A DNA stretch of 64,000 nucleotides from Balanoglossus misakiensis (lineage: Eukaryota > Hemichordata), in NCBI GenBank assembly GCA_040954595.2, contig CM082589.2, positions 9,920,001-9,984,000 on the forward strand. The letters are read 5' to 3'. A model generated the notes under the pieces. It did not search any database, was not told where the DNA came from, and saw nothing but the letters and a program-made list of their open reading frames with translations. Each line of letters begins with the position of its first letter. The first letter of the stretch is position 1. Positions 1 to 13,532 of this stretch are shown piece after piece. The translations under genes were made by a program, and so were the position numbers.

Positions 1-3000
1 TCTAAATCCCGAGGTTAATACATGGCCAAAAGCACTGTAATTTAAAATTACTAATGCAAGGGTGACATTGAATATGGATAAATGGTGAAGCAAACGTGAT
101 GATGCATCAGGATAGATAGTGATGCAAACAGTTCACTTTGACATGGGTATTAAATGCATATGGGGATTTCAAGTTGATTGTAAATCCCTAGGTTAATAAT
201 GGCCAAAAGCACTTTTATTTGACATTGCTAATGCAACGGTGACATTGAATCTGATTCTATGCATAAGGGTAAATGGCGATGCAGGCTTGATGATGCATCA
301 CGGTAGATAGTGATGCAAACAGTTCACTTTGACATGGGTATTAAATGCATATGGGGATTTCAAGTTGATTACAAATCCTTGGGTTAATACGCATCCAAAA
401 GCACTGTAATTTGACATTGCTAATGAAATGGTGACATTGAATGTAATTCTTTGCATTAGGGGAAATGGCTAAGCAAGCTTAATGATGCATTGGAGTAGAT
501 GGTGATGCAAGCTATGCATTTTGACATAGGTATTTAATGCATGTGCATGGGTATTTAATGTTGACTGTAAATCCCTAGGTTAATACATGTCCAAAAGCAC
601 TGTAATTTAAAATTGCTAATGCAAGGGTGACATTGAATCTGATTCTTTGCATCAGGGCAAATTCTGAAGAATGCTTGATGATGCACCAGGGTCAATGGTG
701 ATGCAATCACTAAACTTTGACACCGGGGTTTAAAATGTATACAGGGGGATTAAAAGTTGACTGTAAATCCCTGGGTTAATACAAGTCCAAAAGCACTTTA
801 ATTTGACATTGCTAATACAACGGTGACATTTAATCTGATTCTTTGCATCAGGGAAAATGGCGAAGCAAGCTTAATAATGCATTGGAGTATATGGTGATGC
901 AAGCTCTGCATTTTGACATAGGTATTAAATGTATATGCAAGGGTATTTAAAGTTGTCCGTACATCCCGAGGTTAATACGTGGCCATAGGCACTGTAATTT
1001 GACATTGCTAATGCTACCGTGATACTAAATCTGATTCTTTGCATCAGGGAAAATGGTGAAGCAAGCTTGATGATGCATCAGGATAGATGGTGTTTCAAGC
1101 CCTTCACATTGACATTAGAATATAATGCATATGGGGATTTAAAGTTGATTGTAAATCCCCAGGTTAGTATACGGCCAAACGAACTGTAATTTGACATTGC
1201 TAATGCAAGGGTGACATTGAATCTGATTCTTTGCATTAGGGCAAATGGCGAAGCAAGCTTGATGATGCATCACGGTAGATATTGATGCAAGCACTTCGCT
1301 TTGACATAGGTATAAAATTCATATGGGGATTTCAAGTTGATTATAAATCCCTGGGTTAATATGTGGCCGAAAGCACTTTTATTTGCCATTGCTAATGCTA
1401 TGGTGACACTGATTATTTGCATCAGGGTTAATGGCGAAACAAACTTGATGATGCATCAGGGTAGATGGTTTTTCAAGCCCTTCACATTGACATTGGAATA
1501 TAATGCATATGGGGATTTAAAGTTGACTGTAAATCGCCAGGTTAATACGTGGCCAAAAGCACAGTAATTTGACATTGCGAATGCAACAGTGACATTTAAT
1601 GTGATTCTTTGCATTAGGGCAAATGGCGAAGCATGCTTGACGATGCATTACTGTAGATAGTGATGCAAACACTTCGCTTTGACATGGGTATAAAAAGCAT
1701 ATGGGGATTTCAAGTTGATTATAAATCCCGATGTTTATACATGGCCAAAAGCACAGTAATTTGACATTGCTAATGCAATGGTGACATTGAATCTGATTCT
1801 TTGCATCAGCGTAAATGGCGAAGCATGCTTGATGATGCATCACAGTAGATAGTGATGCAAACACTTCGCTTAGACATGGGTATAAAAAGCATATAGGGAT
1901 TTCAAGTAGATTATAAATCCCTGTGTTAATACGTGTCCAAAAGCACTGTAATTTGACATTGCTAATGCAATGTTGACACTATATCTATTTCTTTGCATCA
2001 GGGCAAATGGGGAAGCAGCTTGATGATGGATCAGGGTAGATGGTATTTCAAGCCCTTCACATTGACATTGGAATATAACGCATATGGGGATTTAAAGTTG
2101 ATTGTAAATCCCCAGGTTGATACGTGGCCATAAGCACTGTAGTTTGACATTGCTAATGCTACCGTGACATTAAATCTGATTCTTTCCATCGGGGTAAATT
2201 GTGAAGCAAGCTTGATGATGCATCAGGACAGATGGTGTTTCAAGCCCTTCACATTGACAATGGAATATAACGCATATGGGGATTTAAAGTTGATTGAAAA
2301 TCCCTAGGTTAATACATGGCCAAAAGCACTGTAATTTAAAATTGCAAATGCAATGGTGACATTGAATGTCATTCTTTGCATTAGGGGAAATGGCGTAGCA
2401 AGCATAATGGTACATCAGAGTAGATGGTGATGCAAGCTCTGCACTTTGACATAGATATTTAATGCATATGCATGGGTATTTAATGTCGACTGTAAATCCC
2501 CAGGTTAATATATGTCCAAAAGCACTGTAATTTAAAATTGCTAATGCAAGGGTGACATTGAATCTGATTCTTTGCATTATGGGGAATGGCGATGCAAACC
2601 TAATGATGCATCAGAGTAGATGGTGATGCAAGCTCTGCACTTTGACATAGGTATTTAATGTATATGCATGGGTATTTAAAGTTGTCTGTAAATTCCCAGG
2701 TTAATACGTGGCAATAAGCACTGTAATTTGACATTGCTAATGAAATGGTGACGCTGAATGTGATTTTTTGCATCAGGGTAAATTGTGAAGCAAGCTTGAT
2801 GATGCATCAGGATAGATGGTGTTTCAAGCCCTTCACTTGACATTGGAATATAACGCATATGGGGATTTAAAGTTAATTGCAAATCCATAGGTTAATACAT
2901 GGCCAAAAGCACTGTAATTTAAAATTGCTAATGCAAGGGTGACATTGAATCTGATTCTTTGCATTATGGGGAATGGCGATGCAAACCTAATGATGCATCA

Positions 3001-6000
3001 GAGTAGATGGTGATGCAAGCTCTGCACTTTGACATAGGTATTTAATGTATATGCATGGGTATTTAAAGTTGTCTGTAAATTCCCAGGTTAATACGTGGCA
3101 ATAAGCACTGTAATTTGACATTGCTAATGAAATGGTGACGCTGAATGTGATTTTTTGCATCAGGGTAAATTGTGAAGCAAGCTTGATGATGCATCAGGAT
3201 AGATGGTGTTTCAAGCCCTTCACTTGACATTGGAATATAACGCATATGGGGATTTAAAGTTAATTGCAAATCCATAGGTTAATACATGGCCAAAAACACT
3301 GTAATTTAAAATTGCTAATGCAATGGTGACATTGAATGTGATTCTTTGCATTAGGGGAAATGGCGTAGCAAGCCTAATGGTGCATCAGAGTAAATGGTGA
3401 TGCAAGCTCTGCACTTTGACATAGGTATTTAATGGATATGCATGGGTATTTAATGTTGACTGTAAATCCTCAGGTTAATACGTGGCCATAAGCACTGTAA
3501 TTTGACATTGCTAATGCAACGGTGACATTGAATCTGATTCTTTGCATAAGGGTGAATGGCGATGCAAGCTTGATGATGCATCACGGTAGATAGTGATGCA
3601 AACACTTCACTTTGACATGGGTATCAAATGCATATGGGGATTTGCTAATGTTACCATGACACTAAATCTGATTTTTTGCATCAGGGAAAATGGTGAAGCA
3701 AGCTTGATGATGCATCATGATAGATGGTGTTTCAAGCCCTTCACATTGATATTAGAATATAATGCATATGGGGATTTAAAGTTGATTGTAAATCCCCAGG
3801 TTAGTATACGGCCAAACGCACTATAATTTGACATTGCTAATGCAACAGTGACATTGAATCTGATTCTTTGCATTAGGGCAAATGGCGAAGCAAGCTTGAT
3901 GATGCATCACGGTAGATATTGATGCAAGCACTTCGCTTTGACATAGGTATAAAATTCATATAGGGATTTCAAGTTGATTATAAATCCCTGGGTTAATATG
4001 TGGCCGAAAGCACTTTTATTTGCCATTGCTAATGCTATGGCGACACTAAATCTGATTCTTTGCATCAGGGTAAATTGTGAAGAAAGCTTGATGATGCATC
4101 AGTATAGATGGTGTTTCAAGCCGTTCAAGTTAACATTGCAATATAATGCATATGGGGATTTGAAGTTGATTGTAAACCCGCAAGTTAATACATGGCCAAA
4201 TGCTCAGTAATTTGACATTGCTGATGCTATGGTGACACTGATTATTTGCATCAGGGTTAATGGCGAAACAAACTTGATGATGCATCAGGGTAGATGGTAT
4301 TTCAAGCCCTTCACATTGACATTGGAATATAATGCATATGGGGATTTAAAGTTGATTGTAAATCCCCAGGTTAATACATAGCCAAAAGCACTGTAATTTG
4401 ACATGGCTAATGCTACTGTGATACTAAATCTGATTCTTTGCATCAGGGCATATAGCGAAGCATGCTTGGTGATGCATCAGGATCAATGGTGATGGAGACA
4501 CTGCACTTTGACATGCGTATTTAATGCATATGCACAGATGTTTAAAGTTGACTGTAAATCGCCAGGTTAATACGTGGCCAAAAGCACAGTAATTTGACAT
4601 TGCGAATGCAACAGTGACATTTAATCTGATTCTTTGCATTAAGGCAAATGGCGAAGCATGCTTGACGATGCATCACAGTAGATAGTGATGCAAACACTTC
4701 GCTTAGACATGGGTATAAAAAGCATATAGGGATTTCAAATAGATTATAAATCCCTGTGTTAATACGTGTCCAAAAGCACTGTAATTTGACATTGCTTATG
4801 CAATGGTGACACTATATCTGATTCTTTGCATCAGGGCAAATGGCGAAGCAGCTTGATGATGCATCAGGATAGATGGTGATGCAAGCTCTGCACTTTGACA
4901 TGGGGATTAAATGCATGCTGAGGGGGATTTAAAGTTGTCAAAACAAACTTGATGATGCATCAGGGTAGATGGTATTTCAAGCCCTTCACATTGACATTGG
5001 AATATAACGCATATGGGGATTTAAAGTTGATTGTAAATCCCCAGGTTGATACGTGGCCATAAGCACTGTAGTTTGACATTGCTAATGCTACCGTGACATT
5101 AAATCTGATTCTTTCCATCGGGGTAAATTGTGAAGCAAGCTTGATGATGCATCAGGACAGATGGTGTTTCAAGCCCTTCACATTGACAATGGAATATAAC
5201 GCATATGGGGATTTAAAGTTGATTGAAAATCCCTAGGTTAATACATGGCCAAAAGCACTGTAATTTACAATTGCAAATGCAATGGTGACATTGAATGTCA
5301 TTCTTTGCATTAGGGGAAATGGCGTAGCGAGCATAATGGTGCATCAGAGTAGATGGTGATGCAAGCTATGCATTGTGACATAGGTATTTAATGCCTATGC
5401 ATGGGTATTTAATGTTGACTGTAAATCCCCAGGTTAATACATGTCCAAAAGCACTGTAATTTAAAATTGCTAATGCAAGGGTGATATTGAATCTGATTCT
5501 TTGCATCAGGGCAAATTCTGAAGAATGCTTGATGATGCACCAGGGTCAATGATGATGCAATCACTAAACTTTGACACCGGGGTTTAAAATGTATACAGGG
5601 GGATTAAAAGTTGACTGTAAATCCCCAGGTTTCAAGCCCTTCACATTGACATTGGAATATAACGCATACGGGGATTTAAAGTTGATTATAAATCCCCAGG
5701 TTAATACATGGCCAAAAGCAATGGTGACATTGAATGTGATTCTTTGCATTAGGGGAAATGGCGTAGCAAGCCTAATGGTGCATCAGAGTAGATGGTGATG
5801 CAAGCTCTGCATTTTGACATAGGTATTAAATGTATATGCAAGGGTATTTAAAGTTGTCCGTACATCCCGAGGTTAATACGTGGCCATAGGCACTGTAATT
5901 TGACATTGCTAATGCTACCGTGATACTAAATCTGATTCTTTGCATCAGGGAAAATGGTGAAGCAAGCTTGATGATGCATCAGGATAGATGGTGTTTCAAG

Positions 6001-9000
6001 CCCTTCACATTGACATTAGAATATAATGCATATGGGGATTTAAAGTTGATTGTAAATCCCCAGGTTAGTAAACGGCCAAACGAACTGTAATTTGACATTG
6101 CTAATGCTACAGTGACATTGAATCTGATTCTTTGCATTAGGGCAAATGGCGAAGCAAGCTTGATGATGCATCACGGTAGATATTGATGCAAGCACTTCGC
6201 TTTGACATAGGTATAAAATTCATATGGGGATTTCAAGTTGATTATAAATCCCTGGGTTAATATGTGGCCGAAAGCACTTTTATTTGCCATTGCTAATGCT
6301 ATGGTGACACTGATTATTTGCATCAGGGTTAATGGCGAAACAAACTTGATGATGCATCAGGGTAGATGGTTTTTCAAGCCCTTCACATTGACATTGGAAT
6401 ATAATGCATATGGGGATTTAAAGTTGACTGTAAATCGCCAGGTTAATACGTGGCCAAAAGCACAGTAATTTGACATTGCGAATGCAACAGTGACATTTAA
6501 TGTGATTCTTTGCATTAGGGCAAATGGCGAAGCATGCTTGACGATGCATTACTGTAGATAGTGATGCAAACACTTCGCTTTGACATGGGTATAAAAAGCA
6601 TATGGGGATTTCAAGTTGATAATAAATCCCGATGTTTATACATGGCCAAAAGCACTGTAATTTGACATTGCTAATGCAATGGTGACATTGAATCTGATTC
6701 TTTGCATCAGCGTAAATGGCGAAGCATGCTTGATGATGCATCACAGTAGATAGTGATGCAAACACTTCGCTTAGACATGGGTATAAAAAGCATATAGGGA
6801 TTTCAAGTAGATTATAAATCCCTGTGTTAATACGTGTCCAAAAGCACTGTAATTTGACATTGCTAATGCCATGTTGACATTATATCTGATTCTTTGCATC
6901 AGGGCAAATGGGGAAGCAGCTTGATGATGGATCAGGGTAGATGGTATTTCAAGCCCTTCACATTGACATTGGAATATAACGCATATGGGGATTTAAAGTT
7001 GATTGTAAATCCCCAGGTTAATACGTGGCCATAATCACTGTAATTTGACATTGCTAATGAAATGGTGACGCTGAATGTGATTTTTTTGCATCAGGGTAAA
7101 TTGTGAAGCAAGCTTGATGATGCATCAGGATAGATGGTGTTTCAAGCCCTTCACTTGACATTGGAATATAACGCATATGGGGATTTAAAGTTAATTGCAA
7201 ATCCCTAGGTTAATACATGGCCAAAAACACTGTAATTTAAAATTGCTAATGCAATGGTGACATTGAATGTGATTCTTTGCATCAGGGCAAATGGCGAAGC
7301 AGCTTGATGATGCATCAGGATAGATGGTGATGCAAGCTCTGCACTTTGACATAGGTATTTAATGCATATGCATGGGTATTTAAAGTTGTCTGTAAATTCC
7401 CAGGTTAATACGTGGCCATAAGCACTGTAATTTGACATTGCTAATGCAACGATGATATTGAATCTGATTCTTTGCATCAGGGTAAATGGCGATGCAAGCT
7501 TGATGATGCATCACGGTAGATAGGGATGCAAACACTTCACTTTGACGTGGGTGTTAAATGCATATGGGGATTTGCTAATGCTACCGTGACACTAAATCTG
7601 ATTCTTTGCATCAGGGAAAATGGTGAAGCAAGCTTGATGATGCATCAGGATAGATGGTGTTTCAAGCCCTTCACATTGACATTAGAATATAATGCATATG
7701 GGGATTTAAAGTTGATTGTAAATCCCCAGGTTAGTATACGGCCAAACGAACTGTAATTTGACATTGCTAATGCTACAGTGACATTGAATCTGATTCTTTG
7801 CATTAGGGCAAATGGCGAAGCAAGCTTGATGATGCATCACGGTAGATATTGATGCAAGCACTTCGCTTTGACATGGGTATAAAATTCATATGGGGATTTC
7901 AAGTTGATTATAAATCCCTGGGTTAATATGTGGCCGAAAACACTTTTATATGCCATTGCTAATGCTATGGCGACACTAAATCTGATTCTTTGCATCAGGG
8001 TAAATTGTAAAGAAAGCTTGATGATGCATCAGTATAGATGGTGTTTCAAGCCGTTCAAGTTAACATTGCAATATAATGCATATGGGGATTTAAAGTTGAT
8101 TGTAAACCCCCAAGTTAATACATGGCCAAACGCTCAGTAAATTGACATTGCTAATGCTATGGTGACACTGATTATTTGCATCAGGGTTAATGGCGAAACA
8201 AACTTGATGATGCATCAGGGTAGATGGTATTTCAAGCCCTTCACATTGACATTGGCATATAATGCATATGGGGATTTAAAGTTGAGTGTAAATCCCTAGG
8301 TTAATACATAGCCAAAAGCACTGTAATTTGACATGGCTAATGCTACTGTGATACTAAATCTGATTCTTTGCACCAGGGCATATAACGAAGCATGCTTGAT
8401 GATGCATCAGGATCAATGGTGATGGAGACACTGCACTTTGACATGTGTATTTAATGCATATGCACTGATGTTTAAAGTTGACTGTAAATCGCCAGGTTAA
8501 TATGTGGCCAAAAGCACAGTAATTTGACATTGCGAATGCAATGGTGACATTGAATCTGATTCTTTGCATTACGGCAAATGGCGAAGCATGCTTGACGATG
8601 CATTACTGTAGATAGTGATGCAAACACTTCGCTTTGACATGGGTATAAAAAGCATATGGGGATTTCAAGTTGATTATAAATCCCGATGTTAATACATGGC
8701 CAAAAGCAGTGTAATTTGACATTGCTAATGCAATGGTGACACTATATCTGATTCTTTGCATCAGGGCAAATGGCGAAGCAGCTTGATGATGCATCAGGAT
8801 AGATGGTGATGCAAGCTCTGCACTTTGACATGGGTATAAAATGCTTGCTGAGGGGGATTTAAAGTTGTCGAAACAAACTTGATGATGCATCAGGGTAGAT
8901 GGTATTTCAAGCCCTTCACATTGACATTGGAATATAGTGCATATGGGGATTTAAAGTTGATTGTAAATCCCCAGGTTAATACCTGGCCAAAAGCACTGTA

Positions 9001-9302
9001 ATTTGACATTGCTAATGCAATGGTGACACTATATCTGATTCTTTGCATCAGGGCAAATGGCGAAGCAGCTTGATGATGCATCAGGATAGATGGTGATGCA
9101 AGCTCTGCACTTTGACATGGGTATAAAATGCTTGCTGAAGGGGATTTAAAGTTGTCGAAACAAACTTGATGATGCATCAGGGTAGATGGTATTTCAAGCC
9201 CTTCACATTGACATTGGAATATGGTGCATATGTGGATTTAAAGTTGATTGTAAATCCCCAGGTTAATACGTGGCCAAAAGCACTGTAATTTGACATTTCT
9301 AA
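1..9302. repeat. Satellite A: tandem array, monomer about 190 bp
   Basis: A recurring block (AAATCCC-AGGTTAATAC-TGGCCAAAAGCACTG) appears near 4, 182, 371, 567, 763, 960 and 1153, a spacing of about 178-197 bp, and continues to about 9,300. That is roughly 48 monomers, and the array runs off the left edge. Monomers differ by substitutions and small indels. Most contain the 10-bp perfect palindrome TGATGCATCA. Longer blocks are duplicated inside the array: 893-2,100 recurs at 5,794-7,000 (offset 4,901), about 3,550-4,870 recurs near 7,480-8,800 (offset about 3,930), and 2,676-2,888 recurs at 3,063 (offset 387, two monomers). The short ORFs on both strands repeat with the monomer and show no codon conservation, so I treat the array as non-coding. 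Confidence 0.95.
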
Positions 9303-9445
9303 TGATGGTGAGATGTTGTTTGCTCCCCAGGGAGTTGAATGGAATAGTAAGGTCCAACGACCTAGGTCAAATTACCATGGGACAACTTTAAAGCATGTTG
9401 AGATTTAATGTGCTACATAAGTTATAAATATTATATTAATATTTA
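9303..9445 (+). repeat. Dispersed repeat unit B (probable SINE 3' part)
   Basis: Begins ATGGTGAGATGTTGTTTGCTCC and ends in an AT-rich stretch (TTATAAATATTATATTAATATT). The same unit occurs near 11,230, 11,939, 25,829, 29,255 and 29,920. At 11,230 and 29,255 it is joined upstream to a tRNA-like head, so the other copies may be 5'-truncated SINE copies. It directly follows the last satellite A monomer. Confidence 0.6.
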
Positions 9446-9588
9446 GGGGTTATTACACGAATTTTGGTCGATAACGCGTCGTATTCGAGTGATGTCCGTA
9501 TTTTGATGAGTTGCGCTTCGCAACGAGTCAAAATACAGACATCACGAGAATGCGTCGCGTTATCGACCAAAATTCGTGTAATAACCTC
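9446..9588. repeat. Near-perfect 140-bp palindrome (foldback)
   Basis: Left arm GGTTATTACACGAATTTTGG (from 9,448) is matched by the reverse complement ending at 9,586. The arms are about 65 nt with few mismatches, and the tip is GTTGCGCTTCGCAAC near 9,517. It interrupts repeat unit B, which resumes near 10,078, and so marks the left end of an insertion absent from the sister copy near 25,960. It could be a foldback MITE or the terminal hairpin of a larger element. Confidence 0.85.
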
Positions 9589-10077
9589 TTTATCATACAT
9601 GCCTACCTATAAAACAGTACGATTTGCAGAAATGCGCCGAGAAAAATAATTTCAAATTTGAACCGGGCGCTGGGATCACGGCAGTAGCCATGTTGTGACG
9701 TATGACGTGTGGGCCGTAGTATCATTTTAAGGGGGTTGGCAGCTTTCATTACGATGGGCACATCCACATTCTAAATAAAATTGTCTACGTTCTCTTTCAA
9801 AATATCATGTTAACAATTATTTTGCATTGAGAATTTCGAAGAACTAAAAATGATGCATTCAACATGACAAAACCGCCAGCTTTGAAAACTTTATTACAGC
9901 TTCTAATAACCGAATTTTACAACACCCCTCTCCACTATGCCCCGTGTGTCGCTCGCGCGCGCAGTGAACTGTCACGCCGAGACGTGGACGCGATATTTTC
10001 ACATTGTGAAATACCGTAAAATATCTTCGGGGCGAGAACAATAGAAAGTGTTAAATACAGGCGTTGCATGTATGATA
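9589..10077. mobile_element. Unclassified insertion bounded by short inverted repeats
   Basis: Sequence between the palindrome and the resumption of repeat B. TATCATACATGC at 9,591-9,602 is the exact reverse complement of GCATGTATGATA at 10,066-10,077, so this may be a small TIR element next to the palindrome. No protein is recognised inside. The middle is more GC-rich (GCGCGCGC-type stretch near 9,955) than the flanks. A target duplication is not clear. Confidence 0.4.
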
Positions 10078-11040
10078 ATATTACATAAACAACACTCTTA
10101 CTTAGCTAAGGAAGTGGTCAGATGAAATATATTTGCAGAGCTGACCAATTCTTTAAGGAAAATTAAAGTTGGGTATTTTGGATGTATTCATACCTACAAA
10201 CTGTGTTATGTATGGGACGTTGATGTTGCCTAATACGTCTCCACATTAACTTGAATTATTAACAGCAGCTATACAAGGCAGCGTATGGAAAGATCATTGT
10301 AAGACATACACAACACTTTTATGGAGCATGGGAAATGTTCATGAGAACTGTGTTCTCGGAGCTCAAAACTGTGTTATGAGAAATTCAAGCTGCTAAACTT
10401 GCGTGTCTCTAAATTTACTGAAACCGTGATAATGAGCAAAAGAAGGCAACGTATAGGAATGCCATTCTACCACATACTGTTACTCAACACTTCTATTAAG
10501 CATGGGAAATAGTATTGAGAACAGTATTCTCAAAGTTGACAAACTGTGTTATGTGTAGAATATCCAAATTGCCTAATTGGCAATCGTTAGCAACCAGTTG
10601 TCTTCAAGAGGGTTTGGGGCACCAACCTCAACATGCTTTAAGTCTTTAGTGATCTAGCAAGTTAGCCTGCATATCGAGCAACTGTTAATGGAGTGAGTTG
10701 CTCAATGATAGGAAACTCCTTTGTTCATTTTCAAAATAAAAACCAAAAATGTGAACAAAACACACTGAATTATGTATGGGATATATGGGATTGCCTAATT
10801 TGCGTGTCTCCACATTTACTTAAACTCTCACAGGGAGACAAATGTCACAGCAGACGGAAAAATGATTATGCCACACACAGCACTTTTATTTAGCACGGGA
10901 ACTGGTCTTGGGAAATGGGAGCTGACACACTGAATTTTTGGAAATTCAAAGAGCCTAGTATGCATGTTTCCATATTTGCTTAAACCCTGACTGAGAGCTG
11001 AACAAGGCACTAAATGGAAAGGTCATTGTGCCACATAAAG
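10078..11040. repeat. Diverged tandem repeat, period about 175 bp
   Basis: Landmarks recur in order: AACTGTGTTATG (near 10,197, 10,366 and 10,549), a TGCCTAA-type block, TTTACTTAAACTCTCAC, and ACAACACTTTTATT followed by GCATGGGAAAT. Spacing is about 170-185 bp. The family continues at 12,200-12,560 and 26,060-26,600, where a sister copy carries one extra unit near 26,440-26,620. No coding potential is seen. Confidence 0.65.
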
Positions 11041-11452
11041 TCATAGTCCAGTCGTTAGAGCATCAGACCCATAATCAAAGAATCAAGGGTTTGATCCCTG
11101 GCATGGTTGTGGTGTTGTGGTGTTTACATCTCCTTGCCTCTCCCCGCCCATAAGAAAAGGTAATTTGGTGGATCCGATATTGTAATGAGTATGTTTAGGT
11201 CTGCTGTGCTGATATAAAAGCTGCACATGTGAGCTGTTGTTTGCTCCCCATGGAGTGGGATGGAATATTTTAGGTCCACCGACCTAGGTCAAATTACCAT
11301 GGGAAACACTTTGAAGCAGCACATTGAGATTTATTGTGTAATGTGCTATATAAGTAATAAATATTATATTGATATCATTACATAAACAACACTCTTACTT
11401 AGCAAAGGAAGTGGTCAGGTGAACTATATTCGCAGAGCTGACCAATTGTTTA
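11041..11452 (+). mobile_element. tRNA-derived SINE-like element, copy 1
   Basis: The first 65 bp resemble a tRNA: an A-box-like TAGTCCAGTCGTTAGAGC, an anticodon-arm-like CAGACCCATAATC with CAT in the anticodon position, and a B-box-like GGTTTGATCCC near 11,089. This suggests descent from a tRNA-Met-type gene. A non-tRNA body follows, then the widely repeated 3' unit (TTGTTTGCTCCCC). A second copy lies at 29,053. The exact 3' end is uncertain because the element grades into repeat unit B. Confidence 0.6.
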
Positions 11453-11453
11453 A

Positions 11454-11784
11454 AGGGGCAAAGTCTCTCTTTCGCCACCATTGTTCAATTAAGTTTGATA
11501 CATGAACCCATTTATGTTATTCTACATGTGGCTATATAGTGAATCAACATTCAACCAACAACTTTCATCCCGTTTGTAGAATCTGAGAGTAAAAATCTCG
11601 CAAAAATGAATAAATGGTAAACACCGATTATTCATTTTGGCGAGTTTTTTCATTCTTGTGTGTACAAGTGGGGTGGAAGTTGTGTTTGGTCGAACATTGA
11701 TTCACTATACAGCCAACATAAACGATGTCTTGTATCAAACATAATTAATGGTAAAAAGGGCAGCGAGAGAGACACTTTGTCCCT
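11454..11784. mobile_element. TTAA-flanked MITE, copy 1 (331 bp, complete)
   Basis: Terminal inverted repeats begin AGGGGCAAAGTCTCTC and end GAGAGACACTTTGTCCCT. TTAA at 11,450-11,453 and 11,785-11,788 is the target duplication. Subterminal sequence is also partly inverted, and the centre holds AATAAATGGTAAA-type sequence. It has no ORF of note. TTAA duplication points to piggyBac- or Kolobok-type mobilisation. It sits inside repeat B after GACCAATTGT. Confidence 0.8.
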
Positions 11785-11938
11785 TTAAGTAAAATTCAAG
11801 TTGTGTAATGTGGACATATTCACATTTACAAACTGTTTTATAGTCACATGGGGATTAAATGCATATGCATGTGTATTTAAAGTTAACTGTAAATCCCCAG
11901 GTTAATACGTGGCCAAAAGCACTGTAATTTGACATTTC
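11785..11938 (+). repeat. Repeat junction with isolated satellite A fragment
   Basis: From about 11,838 the sequence matches part of one satellite A monomer (ATTAAATGCATATGCATG, then GTAAATCCCCAGGTTAATAC and GCACTGTAATTTGACATT), far from the main array. A near-identical fragment lies at 29,823-29,920 in the same context, so satellite pieces travel with the neighbouring repeats. Confidence 0.75.
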
Positions 11939-13528
11939 TAAAGATGGTGAGATGTTGTTTGCTCCCCAGGGAGTTGAATGGAATATTTATGTCCAACGAC
12001 CTAAATCAAATGACCATGGGACAACTTTAAAGCACATTGAGATTTAATGTGCTACATACGTTATAAATATTATATTAATATTATTACATAAAAAACACTC
12101 TTGCTTAGCAAAGGAAGTGGTCAGGTGAAAAATATTTGCACAGCTGACCAATTATTTAAGGAATATTAAAGTTGGGTAATTTGGACGTATTCATACGGGT
12201 GTTGGTCAATGGAAAGTCCTTTGTTCATTTTCAAAATGGCAACCAAAAATGCGAACAAAACACACTGAATTCTGTACGGGATATTGATGTTGCCTAATTT
12301 GCGTGTTTCCACATTTACTTAAACTCTCACACGGAGACAAATGTCACAGCAAACGGAAAAATGACTATGCTACACACAACACTTTTATTGATCATGGGAA
12401 ATGTTCATGAGAATTGTGTTATGGTACTTTTCGGGGCTCACGAACTGTGTTATGGGAAATCTGACAAGGAATCTAAACTGTACCACATACACAACACTTT
12501 TATTAAGCGTGGGACATGGTCCTGAGAACAATATTCTCAGAGCTGACAAACTGTGTTATGTGAAATTCATGTTGCCTATTTCATGATAATGGCTTGTGGT
12601 ACACAAGGGTTAACAGCAATCAGCAATTGCTTGTATGATAGGTATGATGATCGATTTATAAATTTCAATGGTATAATAATGGGCAACACATGTGGAAGTG
12701 TTTAATAAACAGTTAACTAATGTGGTGATGGTTTGTGGTAAAATTGAGGGTACACAGATTATAATGGGCCAAAACAATGAATATAATAGAGGTTGATGAT
12801 GGTGAAGGGTTTCATATGAATGGTGTAATAAAGGTTAACAAATGTGGTGATAGCTTTGGTGTACAGGGCTGTTGATATATTTAGTAATGACAAAGGTATA
12901 ATAATGATAAAAGCTTAAATAAGTGTTGGGGCACAATCTTCACATTGGTTAATGTGTATATTTTATTAATATCATGCTATTGTTTATCAGTTAGATCATA
13001 ATCAGGATTTTTCCATGCACATCGTCACCATGATTCAGCGGAATTCTTCTGAATAGTACCTGTGATCATTTTTCCGCACCGACGCATTGTACGCGACAGA
13101 CATGCAGAAAATATTAACATGTAACTCACAGGCATAATGTTAAATCTAAACGACTGTACGTTAGGTTAGCTTTACCTCCCCACCCCATCCAAATTCCAAA
13201 TTTAGCTTGCCATGCAGTTTTCGGGTAGTACCAATTCGGAAACTTTCATGGTTCATTCATCGAACCAAATATTGGATTTGACACACTGTGCCATGGGTGG
13301 GTAAAGCATGGTGAAATGTTGGCGGTAAACTTTAACCAGGCAGGTCACATGAAATGAAGATATTATCCTTTGAGTTTGATGACATACATGATAAGATATG
13401 TCAGTTTTGACACCTTTTTGCAGACATAGATGCTGATGTATTTTTTCCATTGGACACAGTAGTCAAAGTCCAGTCTGTGTTTAAAATGATACCCTGGTCA
13501 CACACAGTGAGAAATATCAGCCTTTGAC
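11939..13528 (+). repeat. Long duplicated segment, copy A
   Basis: Matches 25,829-27,582 along nearly its whole length. It includes unit B, the 175-bp repeats, an AT-rich middle (12,590-13,010) and a terminal part starting near 13,200 (CCTCCCCACCCCATC). Copy B has one additional 175-bp-type unit. An ORF open for 101 codons in copy B is broken here by an in-frame TGA near 13,354. The homology stops at a TTAA, where copy A carries a MITE fragment and copy B does not. Confidence 0.85.
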
Positions 13529-13532
13529 TTAA

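Noticed and set aside
1337-9177. Many 60-115-codon ORFs in the left array
   Set aside because: They recur with the 190-bp satellite and its higher-order offsets, on both strands, with free amino-acid drift.
1-9302. CRISPR-like array
   Set aside because: Monomers are about 190 bp and similar throughout, with no alternation of short identical repeats and unique spacers, and the window is eukaryotic in character.
11041-11105. Functional tRNA gene
   Set aside because: Only box-like blocks and an anticodon-like arm are recognisable, the acceptor stem does not pair, and the same sequence continues into a SINE-like body in two places.
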